DNA of 64,000 bases, taken from assembly GCA_013146195.2 (NCBI GenBank), contig CM028384.1, positions 76,108,728 to 76,172,727 of the forward strand. The letters are read 5' to 3'. Shown here in pieces: positions 1 to 10,405 of this stretch; positions within the stretch are counted from its first letter, which is position 1, and every line of letters begins with the position of its first letter. This stretch comes from Codonopsis lanceolata. Its lineage: Eukaryota; Streptophyta; Magnoliopsida; Asterales; Campanulaceae. Both the position numbers and the translations under genes were made by a program. The notes under the pieces are model-generated. The model made no database searches. It was not told the origin of the DNA and was given only the letters and a program-made list of their open reading frames with translations.

Positions 1-937
1 AGCATAACTCTAACAAATATCACATTAAAAAAGAAACACGGCAGATTCTCTTCTTATTCGAGAGAAAATCCAAGCGAGAGAACATCCAAGCGCACTGCCA
101 GCAACACAAAAGAAACAATAGAAACTGAGCACAAATAGAAGCTAAGATGGATCGAATGGACGAAATGGACAGAGGCAATGACTCAAACCACCAACCATCA
201 GACGATATATTAAACTCGAAACATAGTAGCTATTGAATTCAGGACCTCAAATCTTCCTCTCACCAAATCTAACTCACCCACCTGAACCTTTCTCGATCCT
301 TTTGCTGTAATAGCATAAAAGCATGAAAATGATCCAAGCATGCTCATGATAATCAATCATCGCAACACATAAACAACTAAAATCAATGTAACCATCAAAT
401 TCAGGACTTTAAAGATTAGATAATCTCTTACAGACCAACCACCTTAGATATCCAATTCTCACCGAAGCAACTTGCAAACTTTACTAGAAAGTCTGCGACA
501 GAGAACAAAGTTAGATAGACGTTGGACTGGGGAGAGCAAGAAAGGAAAATACCATCAAGCTACCCAAAAGTGATTGCTAACCAATGCTTACGTGAAATAA
601 ACATTACCACGTGCTATAAGAAAGAACTATATGGAAAACGAACCAATAAATCATGGGGCCGAACGCCAATTCCAGATATCACTCAGGAAAGGAGGCCGGT
701 AGATTGCAGATGATCTTCATACTCAAGGCTCAAGAGCACCAACACAAAAAACAATGGGAAAGGAGAACACAAGAAGCTTAAAAGATAGGAAAAAACATCT
801 ACATGACAAATTATCAACTATCAAGAAGACACATCTTCAACACAATCTGACTCCCATATACGCTACATGCCAGCTCGACTTCAAGCTTTAACAGAGAACC
901 CTGGATACATGTTAACATGCTTATTGTATGCCCTAAA
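1..937. other. Intergenic, no recognisable gene
   Basis: No reading frame here resembles a known protein; the longest open stretch is 63 codons. Composition is AT-rich and uniform. It lies directly upstream of a probable gypsy LTR and may be internal or flanking retroelement sequence, but I cannot assign it. Confidence 0.4.
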
Positions 938-1178
938 TGTAATACCTCATAATTTTAGCTAAAATATTAATTAACATTAATTAATACTAGAATCGTTTTG
1001 GACCTATATAATTAATGTTATAATTTTTTGTATTAATTTAATGGTTTGAACCTATTTAGTAACTAATTAAATTGGGTTGGGCTTGGCTGACTAGATTTAA
1101 TTATAATTCCATATTAATACTAATTAATTAAAATTGGTCCATTTAACTTTAGGGTTAGAAAAACCTAATAGGATTTTA

Positions 1179-1186
1179 TATAAATA
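1179..1186 (+). promoter_or_regulatory. TATA box of the gypsy LTR
   Basis: TATAAATA lies in a TATATAAATAGGG context, followed about 30-70 bases downstream by a GAGA-rich leader. This is the usual core promoter arrangement of a plant LTR U3/R boundary. Activity is inferred, not shown. Confidence 0.45.
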
Positions 1187-1340
1187 GGGTTGAGAGGGGA
1201 GCAAAAGTGACGAGTACAAAAAAAAAACGGCAGAGAGAGAGAGAGAGTCGGCGGCAGAGAGAGACTATTGGTAAGCTTTTTTTTGTTTTTTTGTTAAAGC
1301 ATATACATATATACATAGTATATAGGTTAAATCATTAGAA

Positions 1341-1570
1341 TTATATATATATATATATATATGCATAAGCAGTAAGTGTGTGTGCTTGTGTGTGTGTTGA
1401 CTGTGTGTGTGCGTGTGTTCAATGTGTGTGTTTGTTTTGTTTGTGGGTTTAGATATATTACTAAATCATATTATTACAATATATAATATTATATTATTCA
1501 TAATCAAATTATGATTTGTATCAGTGTGTATGTGTATGTGTATGTACATGTGTTGGTGTGTGTGTGTTGG
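1341..1570. repeat. TA and TG/GT dinucleotide microsatellites
   Basis: There is an (AT)n tract at about 1343-1363. Several interrupted TG-rich tracts follow at about 1375-1440 and 1520-1570. Confidence 0.8.
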
Positions 1571-1717
1571 TCTATTTTATTTATTTTTTATTTTTTTAAA
1601 TCAAAAATAACTATGATTTATAATGATTTTTTTTTTGAAAGACAATATTGTAAGTATGTAAGTTGGACTTTTGGTGAATGAAATTATATAATGTTTTAAT
1701 TGGAGTATTTTATAGTA

Positions 1718-1884
1718 GGATAATATAATTTTTGGTTCCTGAACTATATCAATACTATGCATTTGGTCCCTGTATTTTTTTTTTGTAATGTGTTTGGTCC
1801 TTAAAATAGGTTTTTGGTAAGAGATTACCCCCTGACGGGGTTACCGTCAATTTTTTTATAAAATTCCAAATTTATCCTTATAAC
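1718..1884 (+). repeat. Left terminal inverted repeat of the Pack-MULE
   Basis: It matches the reverse complement of 9101-9275 over nearly its full length with few mismatches and small gaps. The shared blocks include TTTGGTCC, the GTAATGTGTTTGGT segment and the CCCCTGACGGGGTTACCGTC palindrome-like core. Confidence 0.9.
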
Positions 1885-2125
1885 TATCGTCAACAACGTG
1901 AATAGTATGACAGTTCGAGTGCCCATAGGTGATGGGCCATAGGTAGGTGATAGGCCATATGTCATAGTCAATCAAACAACAGTACACACATATTCATAAA
2001 CACTCCTCACTTTTCAAACACCTTGACTAGGAATTTTAAAAACACAGTTCATCACTCTCCGTTTCCCTTTAAAATAACCTCAACCTTTACACTAATCGTC
2101 TCCTTGATTCAATCCAACTCCACCC

Positions 2126-2302
2126 ATGGCGCAAATGAGAAACACCACCCCGGAAATTGACCCACGAAGCGGATTCTGCCGGTCAAATTCCACCTTCTAC
2201 AGCAAGCGCAAGCCCACCGCCTTACCAGCCAACGATACCCTCGATGTCACCACCTTCATTTCCTCCCGTGCCCACCGTGGCACTATCGCCTTCATCGATT
2301 CC
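2126..2302 (+). pseudogene. Captured 5' exon of an OPCL1-like acyl-CoA ligase, first part
   Basis: An ATG at 2126 opens 59 codons matching the N-terminus of the 4-coumarate:CoA-ligase-like family that includes OPC-8:0 CoA ligase 1. That family makes peroxisomal acyl-CoA esters in jasmonate synthesis. Diagnostic residues are the DPRSGFCRSNSTFYSKRKP block (residues 13-31), LDVTTFISS and the HRGTIAFID segment. The frame is interrupted at 2302 by the LTR retrotransposon and resumes at 8360. Upstream bases from about 1985 look like captured promoter or 5' UTR. Only about 90 of the family's roughly 550 residues are present and none of the AMP-binding motifs, so no enzyme can be made. Confidence 0.8.
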
Positions 2303-3750
2303 TGATAGGAGCACGAAAGTGTGATAGTATTAGTCGATTTTATGATTTATTATAGAGTAAATATTACACTTTTGGTTGTTTTGTGCTTCTTAATGATTGT
2401 AGGTATGAAGGGAGCTGACAAAAGAGGAAAACTAAGGAAAAAGTGTTGGATTGCAAGAAAAGGAAACCGTGGTGTCACGTGGGCATGTGATGTGCAAGAA
2501 AATGAAATTTGACGTGGGCATGTGTTGTCTTAATTTCGGAGCTGAAGCTGTTGTCACTTGCTGGAGAATTTTCGAACAGATCTGTTGGGCAGTTAGGAAA
2601 GCTGTTATTTCTTCCTAATTCTATTTATTTATAAAAGGAAAAACCTGATTTGGAAGTTGTGGGTGGTTTTAAGGAAGTTATTGGTAGTTTTAAACCTACC
2701 AAGTAGTGGCTTAGTGGGAAAGTAAAGTGGTATTTTATGCTGGAATCTTTGGCAGATTAGGGGGGAATTTCGGACAGGAGATATAGAGAAAATCAGGCAG
2801 TAACTTTGAAAGAAAAAAGTCACTAACAATTGCTAGAAGAGAAATGGTAGAAATAACTTGTATTCTTTCTTGAGTTCAACACTTGCAGGAACATTAAATC
2901 TTTGGTTTTGTAAGTTGTTTTAATTATGTTTAGTAGCTAATTTCTTTCTTCCAGTCAATGAACAATTAAGTCTCCAACATTCTACTTCTGTGAGATCTAA
3001 TAGAATTCATTCTTGTTTCATTACAAATATTTATTCGTTCTCCGTTTAGCACGTTGCAAGATTATTGTGTTTAATTGATGTTTGTGGCCAGAATATTAAT
3101 TAACATAATAGTCTATAGCTAGTTAACGCTATTGATCCGTAATTGTCCTCGGTTTTAACAAAGTGGCGAGTAATGCACCTTTTAGGCATCACAAGCATAA
3201 TCAGACCGTATTACGGAAACGAATAATCTTAGTTACATGTTATTGCTTCAATATGCATGGCTTTGAATCGGGTCTCTCTCTTCTTAATGCAATCGGGTTA
3301 TTAAATCTTACGAGCGTCTCGGAGGTTGTAATTCGGTTAGACGATAATTAACGAGCGTCTCGTGATTATCAAAACGGTAAGGAGAGATTGAGTGTTAGGC
3401 GTTTGTCGATACTTATAACCGATTTATTTGTGATTTAACAAGACATTTTTGCATCTATGATCAGAAGTAAAATGCAAGATGAGAATTAGTTTATTGGCTG
3501 GACTTTACTGAATTGTTTTAAATCAAGCTTTAGTCTGTTAGTTTAATTAAAAGCATTAATTTTCAATTTATTAATTAGTTTATTAGTTTAATTTTTAGTT
3601 AATTAAAAATATAAATTCGTATGCATTATTTACTTAGTAAAACTCTAAAAAGGAATAAGTACAACGTTCCCTGTGGATACGATCCCGACTTACCTTATAC
3701 TCGTTATTAGGAAAGTAGGTGAATTAATTTTGACGATTTGACACTCGTCA
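2303..3750 (+). repeat. 5' LTR of the Athila-like element
   Basis: It starts TGATAGGAGC and ends ACTCGTCA, and aligns with 6946-8354 throughout. The extra length comes mainly from a roughly 38-bp local duplication near 2470-2520 (GTGGGCATGTG repeated). Several further differences fall at CAG or CTG triplets. Confidence 0.92.
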
Positions 3751-3755
3751 AATTT

Positions 3756-3772
3756 TGGCGCCGTTGCCGGGG
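3756..3772 (+). promoter_or_regulatory. Primer-binding site, tRNA-Asp type
   Basis: TGGCGCCGTTGCCGGGG starts five bases after the 5' LTR. It is complementary to the 3' end of plant tRNA-Asp, the primer used by Athila-type elements. Confidence 0.88.
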
Positions 3773-3818
3773 AACGGTTTTGCTATTTATTTCCTTTTAA
3801 GAATATTATTGTAATGTT

Positions 3819-4448
3819 ATGGCTGAAAATGCTCAACAGTTTGGGACAAGGCAGTATGATCCGAGCAAGATTAATGAGGTAAATGGTTTTTCTATTGATC
3901 GTAGATTAGACACTTTAACTTCTGTTTTGGAGAAATTTGTCTCAGGGCAAGTTCAGCAAGTCAAGGCGTGTGGAATCTGCGTGAATGTTGGTCATCCAAC
4001 TGATATGTGTCCAATGTTACAAGAGGATTTGAATGAACATGTAAATGCTGTAGGAAGGTTTCAAGGGCAGCAACAAATTCGGCCATCATTCCAACCATCT
4101 TCACCATCACAGCTCTTTACTAGTTCAGGAACTCCGCTTGAGAGTTTAATCAAAAGTTTGGCTGACACGATTCAACAAGACAGACAGGAAACCAAGGCTA
4201 GAATTAAATATCTTGAAAATCAAATTTCGCAGCTAGTCGTGTCCATGAGCAAGATAGAGGTAAATCAAGGAAGATTACATTTTCAAGTTGAAAATAATCC
4301 TCGAGAAAATGAAGAAATTGCACAGGAGAAAAATTCAGTTGATAGCAACAACAATGAAGAAAGTGTGCAACAACATGATTCGTCGAAGAAAGAAGCTGAA
4401 GAATTTGGTGCACAAAATCAGAAAATTGTCATTCTTCAATCTTTTTAA
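3819..4448 (+). CDS. Gag remnant with CCHC zinc knuckle
   Basis: This 209-codon frame begins 47 bases after the primer-binding site. Residues 51-64 form a CX2CX4HX4C knuckle (C51, C54, H59, C64) in the CGICVNVGHPTDMCP context typical of Ty3/gypsy gag, where it binds RNA during packaging. The segment before it (QQFGTRQYDPSKINEVN, RLDTLTSVLEKFV) also matches the region just upstream of the knuckle in such proteins. The rest is Gln/Glu-rich and probably disordered. Full gag proteins are far longer, so the N-terminal capsid part has been lost, apparently by a deletion joining the leader to the middle of gag. Confidence 0.75.
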   Translation: MAENAQQFGTRQYDPSKINEVNGFSIDRRLDTLTSVLEKFVSGQVQQVKACGICVNVGHPTDMCPMLQEDLNEHVNAVGRFQGQQQIRPSFQPSSPSQLFTSSGTPLESLIKSLADTIQQDRQETKARIKYLENQISQLVVSMSKIEVNQGRLHFQVENNPRENEEIAQEKNSVDSNNNEESVQQHDSSKKEAEEFGAQNQKIVILQSF

Positions 4449-4755
4449 GGAAAATTTTCACTACAGAAGAAGGAAAATGATGAGAAACTGGAATTAGTGC
4501 CCGTAAAATGTTTGACAAATGTACCTTTCCAAGGCAAGGAGGAGGTACAAGGAAATACTATGGCATTATATTCCACACTAGAGGTAACACCCAAGTTTGA
4601 TTTTGCTTCTTTTTCATTACCATTTTCAAGTGAAAAAATTCTTCCTCCATTGCCAATTATCATTGGTAATAATTTGACCGAGTTGTAGGAAGAGTAGGCG
4701 CTGGGTCTAGCTACAGACGTTAAATAGCGGCGCTAATTGGGAGGCAATCCAAAGT
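4449..4755 (+). pseudogene. Gag tail fused to the post-pol box
   Basis: After the stop at 4446-4448 a second frame (about 4497-4688) reads VKCLTNVPF... and ends at a TAG. It is followed by GGCGCTAATTGGGAGGCAATCC at about 4729-4750. In complete elements the GGGAGGCAACCC-like box lies just past integrase, so this junction marks deletion of essentially all of pol. Confidence 0.55.
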
Positions 4756-5081
4756 TTTTTTTATTATTATTTATTTTAATGTTATTTTAATTTCTAGTTT
4801 TCTTAGTTTTAATTAATTTCTCTGTGGTTTTAATGTTCTTTTAAGTTTGGTTTGTGACAACAGGTTTTGAGCGTGTACAGAAGAAAGTACAGAGTAGTTG
4901 GGTGAGATACTGAGAGCAAAATTTTTCTTTAAGGCGTGCAGACTAAACTACAAGGGGTTAAGTGTCAAGGCCACAAAGAAGATAAAAAACTGATGAATAG
5001 TGAGGGGAAGGCCGCTCAAATAAAACGCCCCAAATTTCAATTTGGGGATTTTTGCCCTAACTTTTCTATTTTCAAAGAGAT

Positions 5082-5474
5082 TTGAGCGCCATCTCCTTCG
5101 TTTTTGCTAATCCGTGCCACATCCTTCGTCTTCTCCGAGCCGTCGGCTGCCATTGTTGTGGCCATCCATCTGTTTCCATGGCTCCCAAGCACCGCCCTGC
5201 TCCGCCTATAGCACCACGGTGTCGTTCTAGCCGTCTTCTCGCCATTGTTCCTCATCAAGTATCAGCGGCATCCACAGAGCCCGTCGAAATTTCCACTTCC
5301 TCTTCTGCCTCTTCACATTCTTCGTCGGGCTCGTATGCCCCGCCGCCTGACTCTTCGGTTTCTTCCGACAAGGTTAGTTATGCCTCTTCTCTTCCGACAT
5401 TCCATCCGGCAGGGACATCTGGTCAACATCCTGCCCAGCCCCCTCATGGTTCTCCTTCTCCGTCTTCATGCTAG
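5082..5474 (+). CDS. Ser/Pro-rich ORF in the env-like position
   Basis: This is a 130-codon frame; an internal ATG at about 5178 gives a product starting MAPKHRPAPP. The C-terminal two-thirds is Ser/Pro-rich (SSSASSHSSSGSYAPPP) and probably disordered. It sits between the post-pol box and the 3' LTR, where Athila elements carry an env-like ORF. There is no signal peptide, transmembrane segment or recognised domain. It may be the truncated start of such an ORF or a chance frame. Confidence 0.35.
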   Translation: MSAISFVFANPCHILRLLRAVGCHCCGHPSVSMAPKHRPAPPIAPRCRSSRLLAIVPHQVSAASTEPVEISTSSSASSHSSSGSYAPPPDSSVSSDKVSYASSLPTFHPAGTSGQHPAQPPHGSPSPSSC

Positions 5475-6945
5475 GGAAGTTCCCCTGCCCTTTTTGTTTT
5501 GATAATTTCTTTTTACATTGAGGACAATGTATTGTCTTGGTGTGGGGGGGGGGGGATTTGGTTGCATGTCTTTGGGTATTTTTTTTTTCTGATATGATCA
5601 ATGATGTTGCTGGAATGTTTGTTATTTTATGTGCATTCTCATTGTGAAACAAGAAATTTTTGATACATGATGGGCATATTGAAATTTTTCTACTCTAGAT
5701 TGACTCACATGTTTTCAAAAAAAATATCTCTTCAACTGTTATGTATGCATGTGTCGACTCTTAGCCTTTCTAAGTGAGTTTTTGGGCCAATGTTGGAGCA
5801 TTTCATTCACTTTTGCTCTCGGTTATTCTTTGAGTGTTTCTCGCATGCGGGTGTTAATTCTAGAACTTGCATTTTTGTATACATTTCGAGGTCACATCAA
5901 TGAGTTCGTGCACCAATATGATTAAGGCATTTAGGAATTGCCCATTTTTTGCTATCTTTTTTCTATCCTACCTTTTAATATTACCCCTTAGTTAACCCTT
6001 TTGAGCTTTACCCATTTCTTTCTTTCAACCGAAATGAACCTTAGCCTATTTGACTTTCTTTTTCATTAACCTATGTCAAGAATTGTAGAAATTTCATGTG
6101 AATCATAGTCTTAATTCAGTCTGTGAGTTGGAGTACATCCTGTTTGGTTCAAGAAAGTGAGATATTTGATTTTGAGTTAAGCATTGAATGTGGTTCTGCT
6201 TAAATAGTGAATGCAAAATAAGAGCTGCAGTTCATCATTGGCTATAAAACAACAGAATAAAAAGTTGTGGCAGCAAAGCTAAGAGTTTGTAAAAAAAAAA
6301 AGAAGAAGAAAAGAAAAGAAAAGAAGAAGAAGAATAAAAGTTCGAAGAAGCATAATTGAAGTAAAAATCTTAATATCTATTTTCGCCAGTAAAAGTGTTG
6401 TGATCAAGGATTTGAGCTTCATGAGGACATTAATCAGTGATAATGGAGCTGTGAGTAATGTGTTATTTCTACATTTCCTTGACATTTTAATTCACTTTAT
6501 ATCCCTATATCATACCTTATTAACCCCTAGCCCCGTTATAACCTGTAAAAGACCTTTTGATTGGTGCATTAAACTCATACTTAGTGATGGAGATTTGATC
6601 AACTTGCAAGCTTATGGTAATTGCATTCCGTTGTGTTGAGTCGAGTGCTTAATTACATATCCTTGTTTAAACACTTGAGTGAATGAGTGTCATCGTGAGA
6701 ATGGTTGAGATATGCATATGTGGAGGTTGAAGATTCTTTTGGAAACATGCTAGTTAATTTAGATGAAACATTTTAAGATGCCCATCACTTTGATTGAATT
6801 TTGAGTTTCCATATGATAATGCACATTGAAATACATGTATTGGAGTAATGTCAGAATTTCATGAGTTGTCTAGATTAGGGACATGTATATCTGTTTTGCT
6901 TCAAGATGCTCGAGGACAAGCATCGTGTAGGTGTGTGGGGAATTT
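5475..6945 (+). other. Noncoding 3' interior and polypurine tract of the Athila-like element
   Basis: There is no supported gene. A GTGTGGGGGG run lies at about 5539-5555 after GAGGACAATG, a motif pair common in the 3' interior of plant gypsy elements. An A/G-rich tract lies at 6290-6335. The sequence GTGTAGGTGTGTGGGGAATT at about 6925-6944, directly before the 3' LTR, is the likely polypurine tract. Confidence 0.6.
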
Positions 6946-8354
6946 TGATAGGAGCACGAAAGTGTGATAGTATTAGTCGATTTTATGATTTATTATAGAG
7001 TAAATATTACACTTTTGGTTGTTTTGTGCTTCTTAATGATTGTAGGTATGAAGGGAGCTGACAAAAGAGGAAAACTAAGGAAAAAGTGTTGGATTGCAAG
7101 AAAATGGAAATCCGTGGTGTCACGTGGGCATGTGTTGTCTTAATTTCGGAGCTGAAGCTGTTGTCACTTGCTGGAGAATTTTCGAACGTGATCTGGGCGC
7201 TTAGGAAAAGCGTTATTTCTTCCTAATTCTATTTATTTATAAAAGGAAAACCCGATTTGGAAGTTGTGGGTGGTTTTAAGGAAGTTATTGGTAGTTTTAA
7301 AACTACCAAGTAGTGGCTTAGTGGGAAAGTAAAGTGGTATTTTATGCTGGAATCTTTGGCAGATTAGGGGGGAATTTCGGCCAGGAGATATAGAGAAAAT
7401 CAGGCAGTAACTTTGAAAGAAAAAAGTCACTAACAATTGCTAGAAGAGAAATGGTAGAAATAACTTGTATTCTTTCTTGAGTTCAACACTTGCAGGAACA
7501 TTAAATCTTTGGTTTTGTAAGTTGTTTTAATTATGTTTAGTAGCTAATTTCTTTCTTCCACCAATGAACAATTAAGTCTCCAACATTCTACTTGTGAGAT
7601 CTAATAGAATTCATTCTTGTTTCATTACAAATATTTATTCGTTCTCCGTTTAGCACGTTGCAAGATTATTGTGTTTAATTGATGTTTGTGGCCAGAATAT
7701 TAATTAACATAATAGTCTATAGCTAGTTAACGCTGTTGATCCGTAATTGTCCTCGGTTTTAACAAAGTGGCGAGTAATGCACCTTTTAGGCATCACAAGC
7801 ATAATCAGACCGTATTACGGGAACGAATAATCTTAGTTACATGTTATTGCTTCAATATGCATGGCTTTGAATCGGGTCTCTCTCTTCTTAATGCAATCGG
7901 GTTATTAAATCTTACGAGCGTCTCGGAGGTTGTAATTCGGTTAGACGATAATTAACGAGCGTCTCGTGATTATCAACACGGTAAGGAGAGATTGAGTGTT
8001 AGGCGTTTGTCGATACTTATAACCGATTTATTTGTGATTTAACAAGACATTTTTGCATCTATGATCAGAAGTAAAATGCGAGATGAGAATTAGTTTATTG
8101 GCTGGACTTTACTGAATTGTTTTAAATCAATCTTTAGTCTGTTAGTTTAATTAAAAGCATTAATTTTCAGTTTATTAATTAGTTTATTAGTTTAATTTTT
8201 AGTTAATTAAAAATATAAATTCGTATGCATTATTTACTTAGTAAAACTCTAAAAAGGAATAAGTACAACGTTCCCTGTGGATACGATCCCGACTTACCTT
8301 ATACTCGTTATTAGGAAAGTAGGTGAATTAATTTTGACGATTTGACACTCGTCA
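6946..8354 (+). repeat. 3' LTR of the Athila-like element
   Basis: It starts TGATAGGAGC and ends CACTCGTCA next to the ATTCC duplication, and is highly similar to 2303-3750. The close match implies a fairly recent insertion, although the CAG/CTG discordances make divergence-based dating unreliable. Confidence 0.92.
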
Positions 8355-8359
8355 ATTCC

Positions 8360-8449
8360 TCCAAATGACGGCGTCACCTCACCTTCTCCGACGTGCGGAG
8401 GGCCGTTGAATCGGTCTCATCCGCCCTTTCCGACATGGGAATTCGAAAA
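8360..8449 (+). pseudogene. Captured OPCL1-like exon, second part
   Basis: The frame from 2302 resumes here as RHLTFSDVRRAVESVSSALS and then DMGIRK, matching the next segment of OPCL1-like CoA ligases. An in-frame TGA lies just after the junction, where the family has a short Asn-Gly-Arg-like stretch. Similarity ends abruptly after GIRK, the edge of the captured piece. The exact continuity across the retrotransposon shows that capture came before the LTR insertion. Confidence 0.8.
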
Positions 8450-8769
8450 TTCAACCCATCTCCTTCTCAACCCACTTTCTCTCTCTAAAATTCTCCTCAC
8501 TTTATCTCTCCTCTATTCTCTTTCTCTCTCTAACCAACCGCCTTTAGACCAAAGCTTCTTGATCGATCTCACTTTCGCACTTTGAACCTTTTGGTATGTA
8601 TTGCCCCAGAACTATAGATCAGATCCAGCAGAGGAGAAAGAAAATTTCGCGAGATCAAGGCCCAGACAAGGTAAGGGAGATGAAGGCAAGAGCTAAGGAC
8701 TAGACACCCTTTTTCTGCCTGGGCTGCTGTAAGTAGATCGAGAGGTCGTTTCGCCCCTTGTCCCCGCCG

Positions 8770-9005
8770 TTAACTCGCCTCTCCCACCTCTGCCACCTCA
8801 GCCTCCACCACAATCGCTTGTCATTCGCACCTCCGAGTTTCACCTCATGGCCTAATCTCAAACACTTCTACCTATCTCATAACCTCCTTGCCGGCGAATT
8901 CCCCGCCGATGTTATGGGTCTCCGCCGGCTGTGAAGATTGGACCTTTCATACAATCGATTTTCCGGAGAGATACCCATGACCGAGTTGACTAAGCTGACT
9001 CACAC
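8770..9005 (+). pseudogene. Captured LRR receptor-like kinase fragment
   Basis: One frame reads about three leucine-rich repeats: L..LSLHHNRLSF, then LKHFYLSHNLLAGEFP, then RLDLSYNRFSGEIP. The LSHN..GEFP and LDLSYN..GEIP spacing is that of the ectodomain of LRR-III-type receptor-like kinases such as the At1g68400 group. An in-frame TGA separates the second and third repeats. There is no signal peptide, transmembrane or kinase part. This is the second host gene sampled by the Pack-MULE. Confidence 0.7.
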
Positions 9006-9100
9006 TCAATACATACAATTGAATTGCCTTTTTCTTTTTCTTTTTTTTTCTTTTTTCATTTTTCATTTTTCATTTTTTTTATTTTGAACCACTAACATTA

Positions 9101-9275
9101 CTAAGGGTAAATTTGGGTTTTCAACAAAAACATAACGGTAAAACTGACGGTAACCCCGTCAGGGGGTAATCTCTTACCAAAAACCTACTTTAAGAACCAA
9201 ACACATTACAAAAAAAATACAGAGACCAAACGCATAGTATTGGTATAGTTCAGGGACCAAAAAATTATATTATCC
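9101..9275 (-). repeat. Right terminal inverted repeat of the Pack-MULE
   Basis: It is the inverse of 1718-1884, ends AAATTATATTATCC at 9275 and is followed at once by the TTTATAGTA duplication. Confidence 0.9.
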
Positions 9276-9284
9276 TTTATAGTA

Positions 9285-9761
9285 TCAACAAGTTGTATTT
9301 TATAAAGAAAATATATATTAATATTTTAATACATTGGTAAGGTACTTGTTGGAAGTTTAAATTTAAGTTAGTATTAAGTGTACGTTTAGGATATACTAAT
9401 TTGTTGAGGATTATGATTTGGTATGAACGTAAGAAATTAATTAGTAGAATAATATTAGTTAGTGACTTGTTACGTTGTAATTTTAGAATTTGACAAGCGG
9501 GCTTATGACAATCAATTGTGTTGCGGAATCATCTACGCTAAGCATTTCGAGGTAAGGGATTATACCTATTTTAGGTCTCCAATCTTTTATGAACCGTTCG
9601 TTAGGTTTCCATTACTTCCTTAATATCGATATTTCTTGAAAAGTACGTCGACTTTAAATCAACATTTGAATTCGAACTCTGTCGCTTACAATTCATTCGA
9701 ATTCATGAATTGATTTTTCTGCTAATTCACACATAATTATTACATTTCATGTGAGATATAT
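9285..9761 (+). mobile_element. Probable gypsy LTR, second segment
   Basis: This is AT-rich noncoding sequence between the Pack-MULE and the CACTA element. It contains a GCATTTCGAGGTAAGGGATT stretch reminiscent of plant gypsy LTRs. It is read as the continuation of 938-1717. Confidence 0.4.
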
Positions 9762-10280
9762 CACTACTAGAAAATTAGTAATCAGTGACGGAAATTTCCG
9801 TCACTAAAAATAGATTTCCGTCACTAATTGCACATCGAACAGGTCCATCAACGCTCCATCACTAAACGCTTGTTGCTGATTTTGGGGGTCAATTCGCCGA
9901 TCAAGAACGGAAAACAAAATTCCATCACTAATCAATGACAGAGGTTCCGCTACTTTATTCCGTCAAGTAAATATGTCTTCCGTCACTAATTTGCGACGGA
10001 AACTCCGTCGCTAAATGAATTTAAAATATATATTGAATATTGTGTAGAGACGTAATATCATCTGCCGATAAAAGTCCCTTCGTCACTAATTAGTGACGGA
10101 ACCTTCGTCGCTAATATATGTCTCTTCGTTCACTAATTAGCGACGCAATATCCGTCGCTAAATGAATTTAAAATATTTATAGAATATTGTGTTGAGATTG
10201 AATCTCCGTCACTGATAAATGCCCCTCCGTCACTAATCAGAGACAGAACTTCCGTCACACAATTTTTTTTAAATATACCC
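9762..10280 (+). repeat. Left CACTA subterminal repeat array
   Basis: More than a dozen copies of a TCCGTCACTAA/TTAGTGACGGA motif occur in both orientations, including two roughly 100-bp higher-order copies ending in GAATTTAAAATAT. Confidence 0.85.
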
Positions 10281-10405
10281 AAATAATTATGTAGCAACGA
10301 GGATTTCGTCTCTAAATTTCGTCATTGAATTTAAAAAAATAAAAAAATAAAAAATGATATTTGATAATTCTGAAATTTTAACATTTTTGTGCCCGATATA
10401 TAAAA

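Larger units (their letters stand above)
938..1717 (+). mobile_element. Probable Ty3/gypsy LTR, first segment
   Basis: The segment opens with TGTAATACCTCATAATTTTAG, a start typical of several plant gypsy LTRs. It has a TATA box near 1180 followed by a purine-rich transcribed leader and TG microsatellites. I read 9285-9761 and 16229-16796 as its continuation, because removing the MULE (1718-9275) and the CACTA (9762-16228) makes them contiguous and they have similar AT-rich, noncoding character. No second LTR or internal coding region of this element is visible, so the lineage is uncertain. Confidence 0.45.
2303..8354 (+). mobile_element. Athila-like LTR retrotransposon lacking pol
   Basis: The element is bounded by TG...CA and flanked by the exact 5-bp duplication ATTCC (2298-2302 and 8355-8359). 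It has two similar LTRs (1448 and 1409 bp), a tRNA-Asp-type primer-binding site, a gag remnant with a zinc knuckle, the GGGAGGCAATCC box usually found after pol, a serine-rich ORF and a G-rich polypurine tract. Protease, reverse transcriptase, RNase H and integrase are all missing from the 3.2-kb interior, so any mobility must have been supplied in trans. The combination suggests the Athila group of Ty3/gypsy. Confidence 0.9.
1718..9275. mobile_element. Pack-MULE carrying OPCL1 and LRR-kinase fragments
   Basis: This is a Mutator-like element with long terminal inverted repeats (about 165 bp) starting GGATAATATAATTTTTGG and ending in the inverse. The 9-bp sequence TTTATAGTA flanks it exactly at 1709-1717 and 9276-9284, the target duplication expected of MULEs. 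It contains no transposase. It holds the 5' end of an OPCL1-like CoA ligase gene (2126-2302 plus 8360-8449) and an LRR receptor kinase fragment (about 8770-9005), which is the defining pattern of a Pack-MULE. A 6.05-kb LTR retrotransposon inserted later into the OPCL1 part. Without that insert and one 5-bp duplication the element is about 1.5 kb. Confidence 0.9.

Noticed and set aside
3163..3351. 62-codon frame, repeated at 7767-7955
   Set aside because: It lies in both LTRs of the Athila-like element, where no protein is expected; conservation reflects LTR identity.
3756..3772. tRNA-like sequence TGGCGCCGTTGCCGGGG
   Set aside because: It is only the primer-binding site complementary to a tRNA 3' end; no cloverleaf surrounds it.
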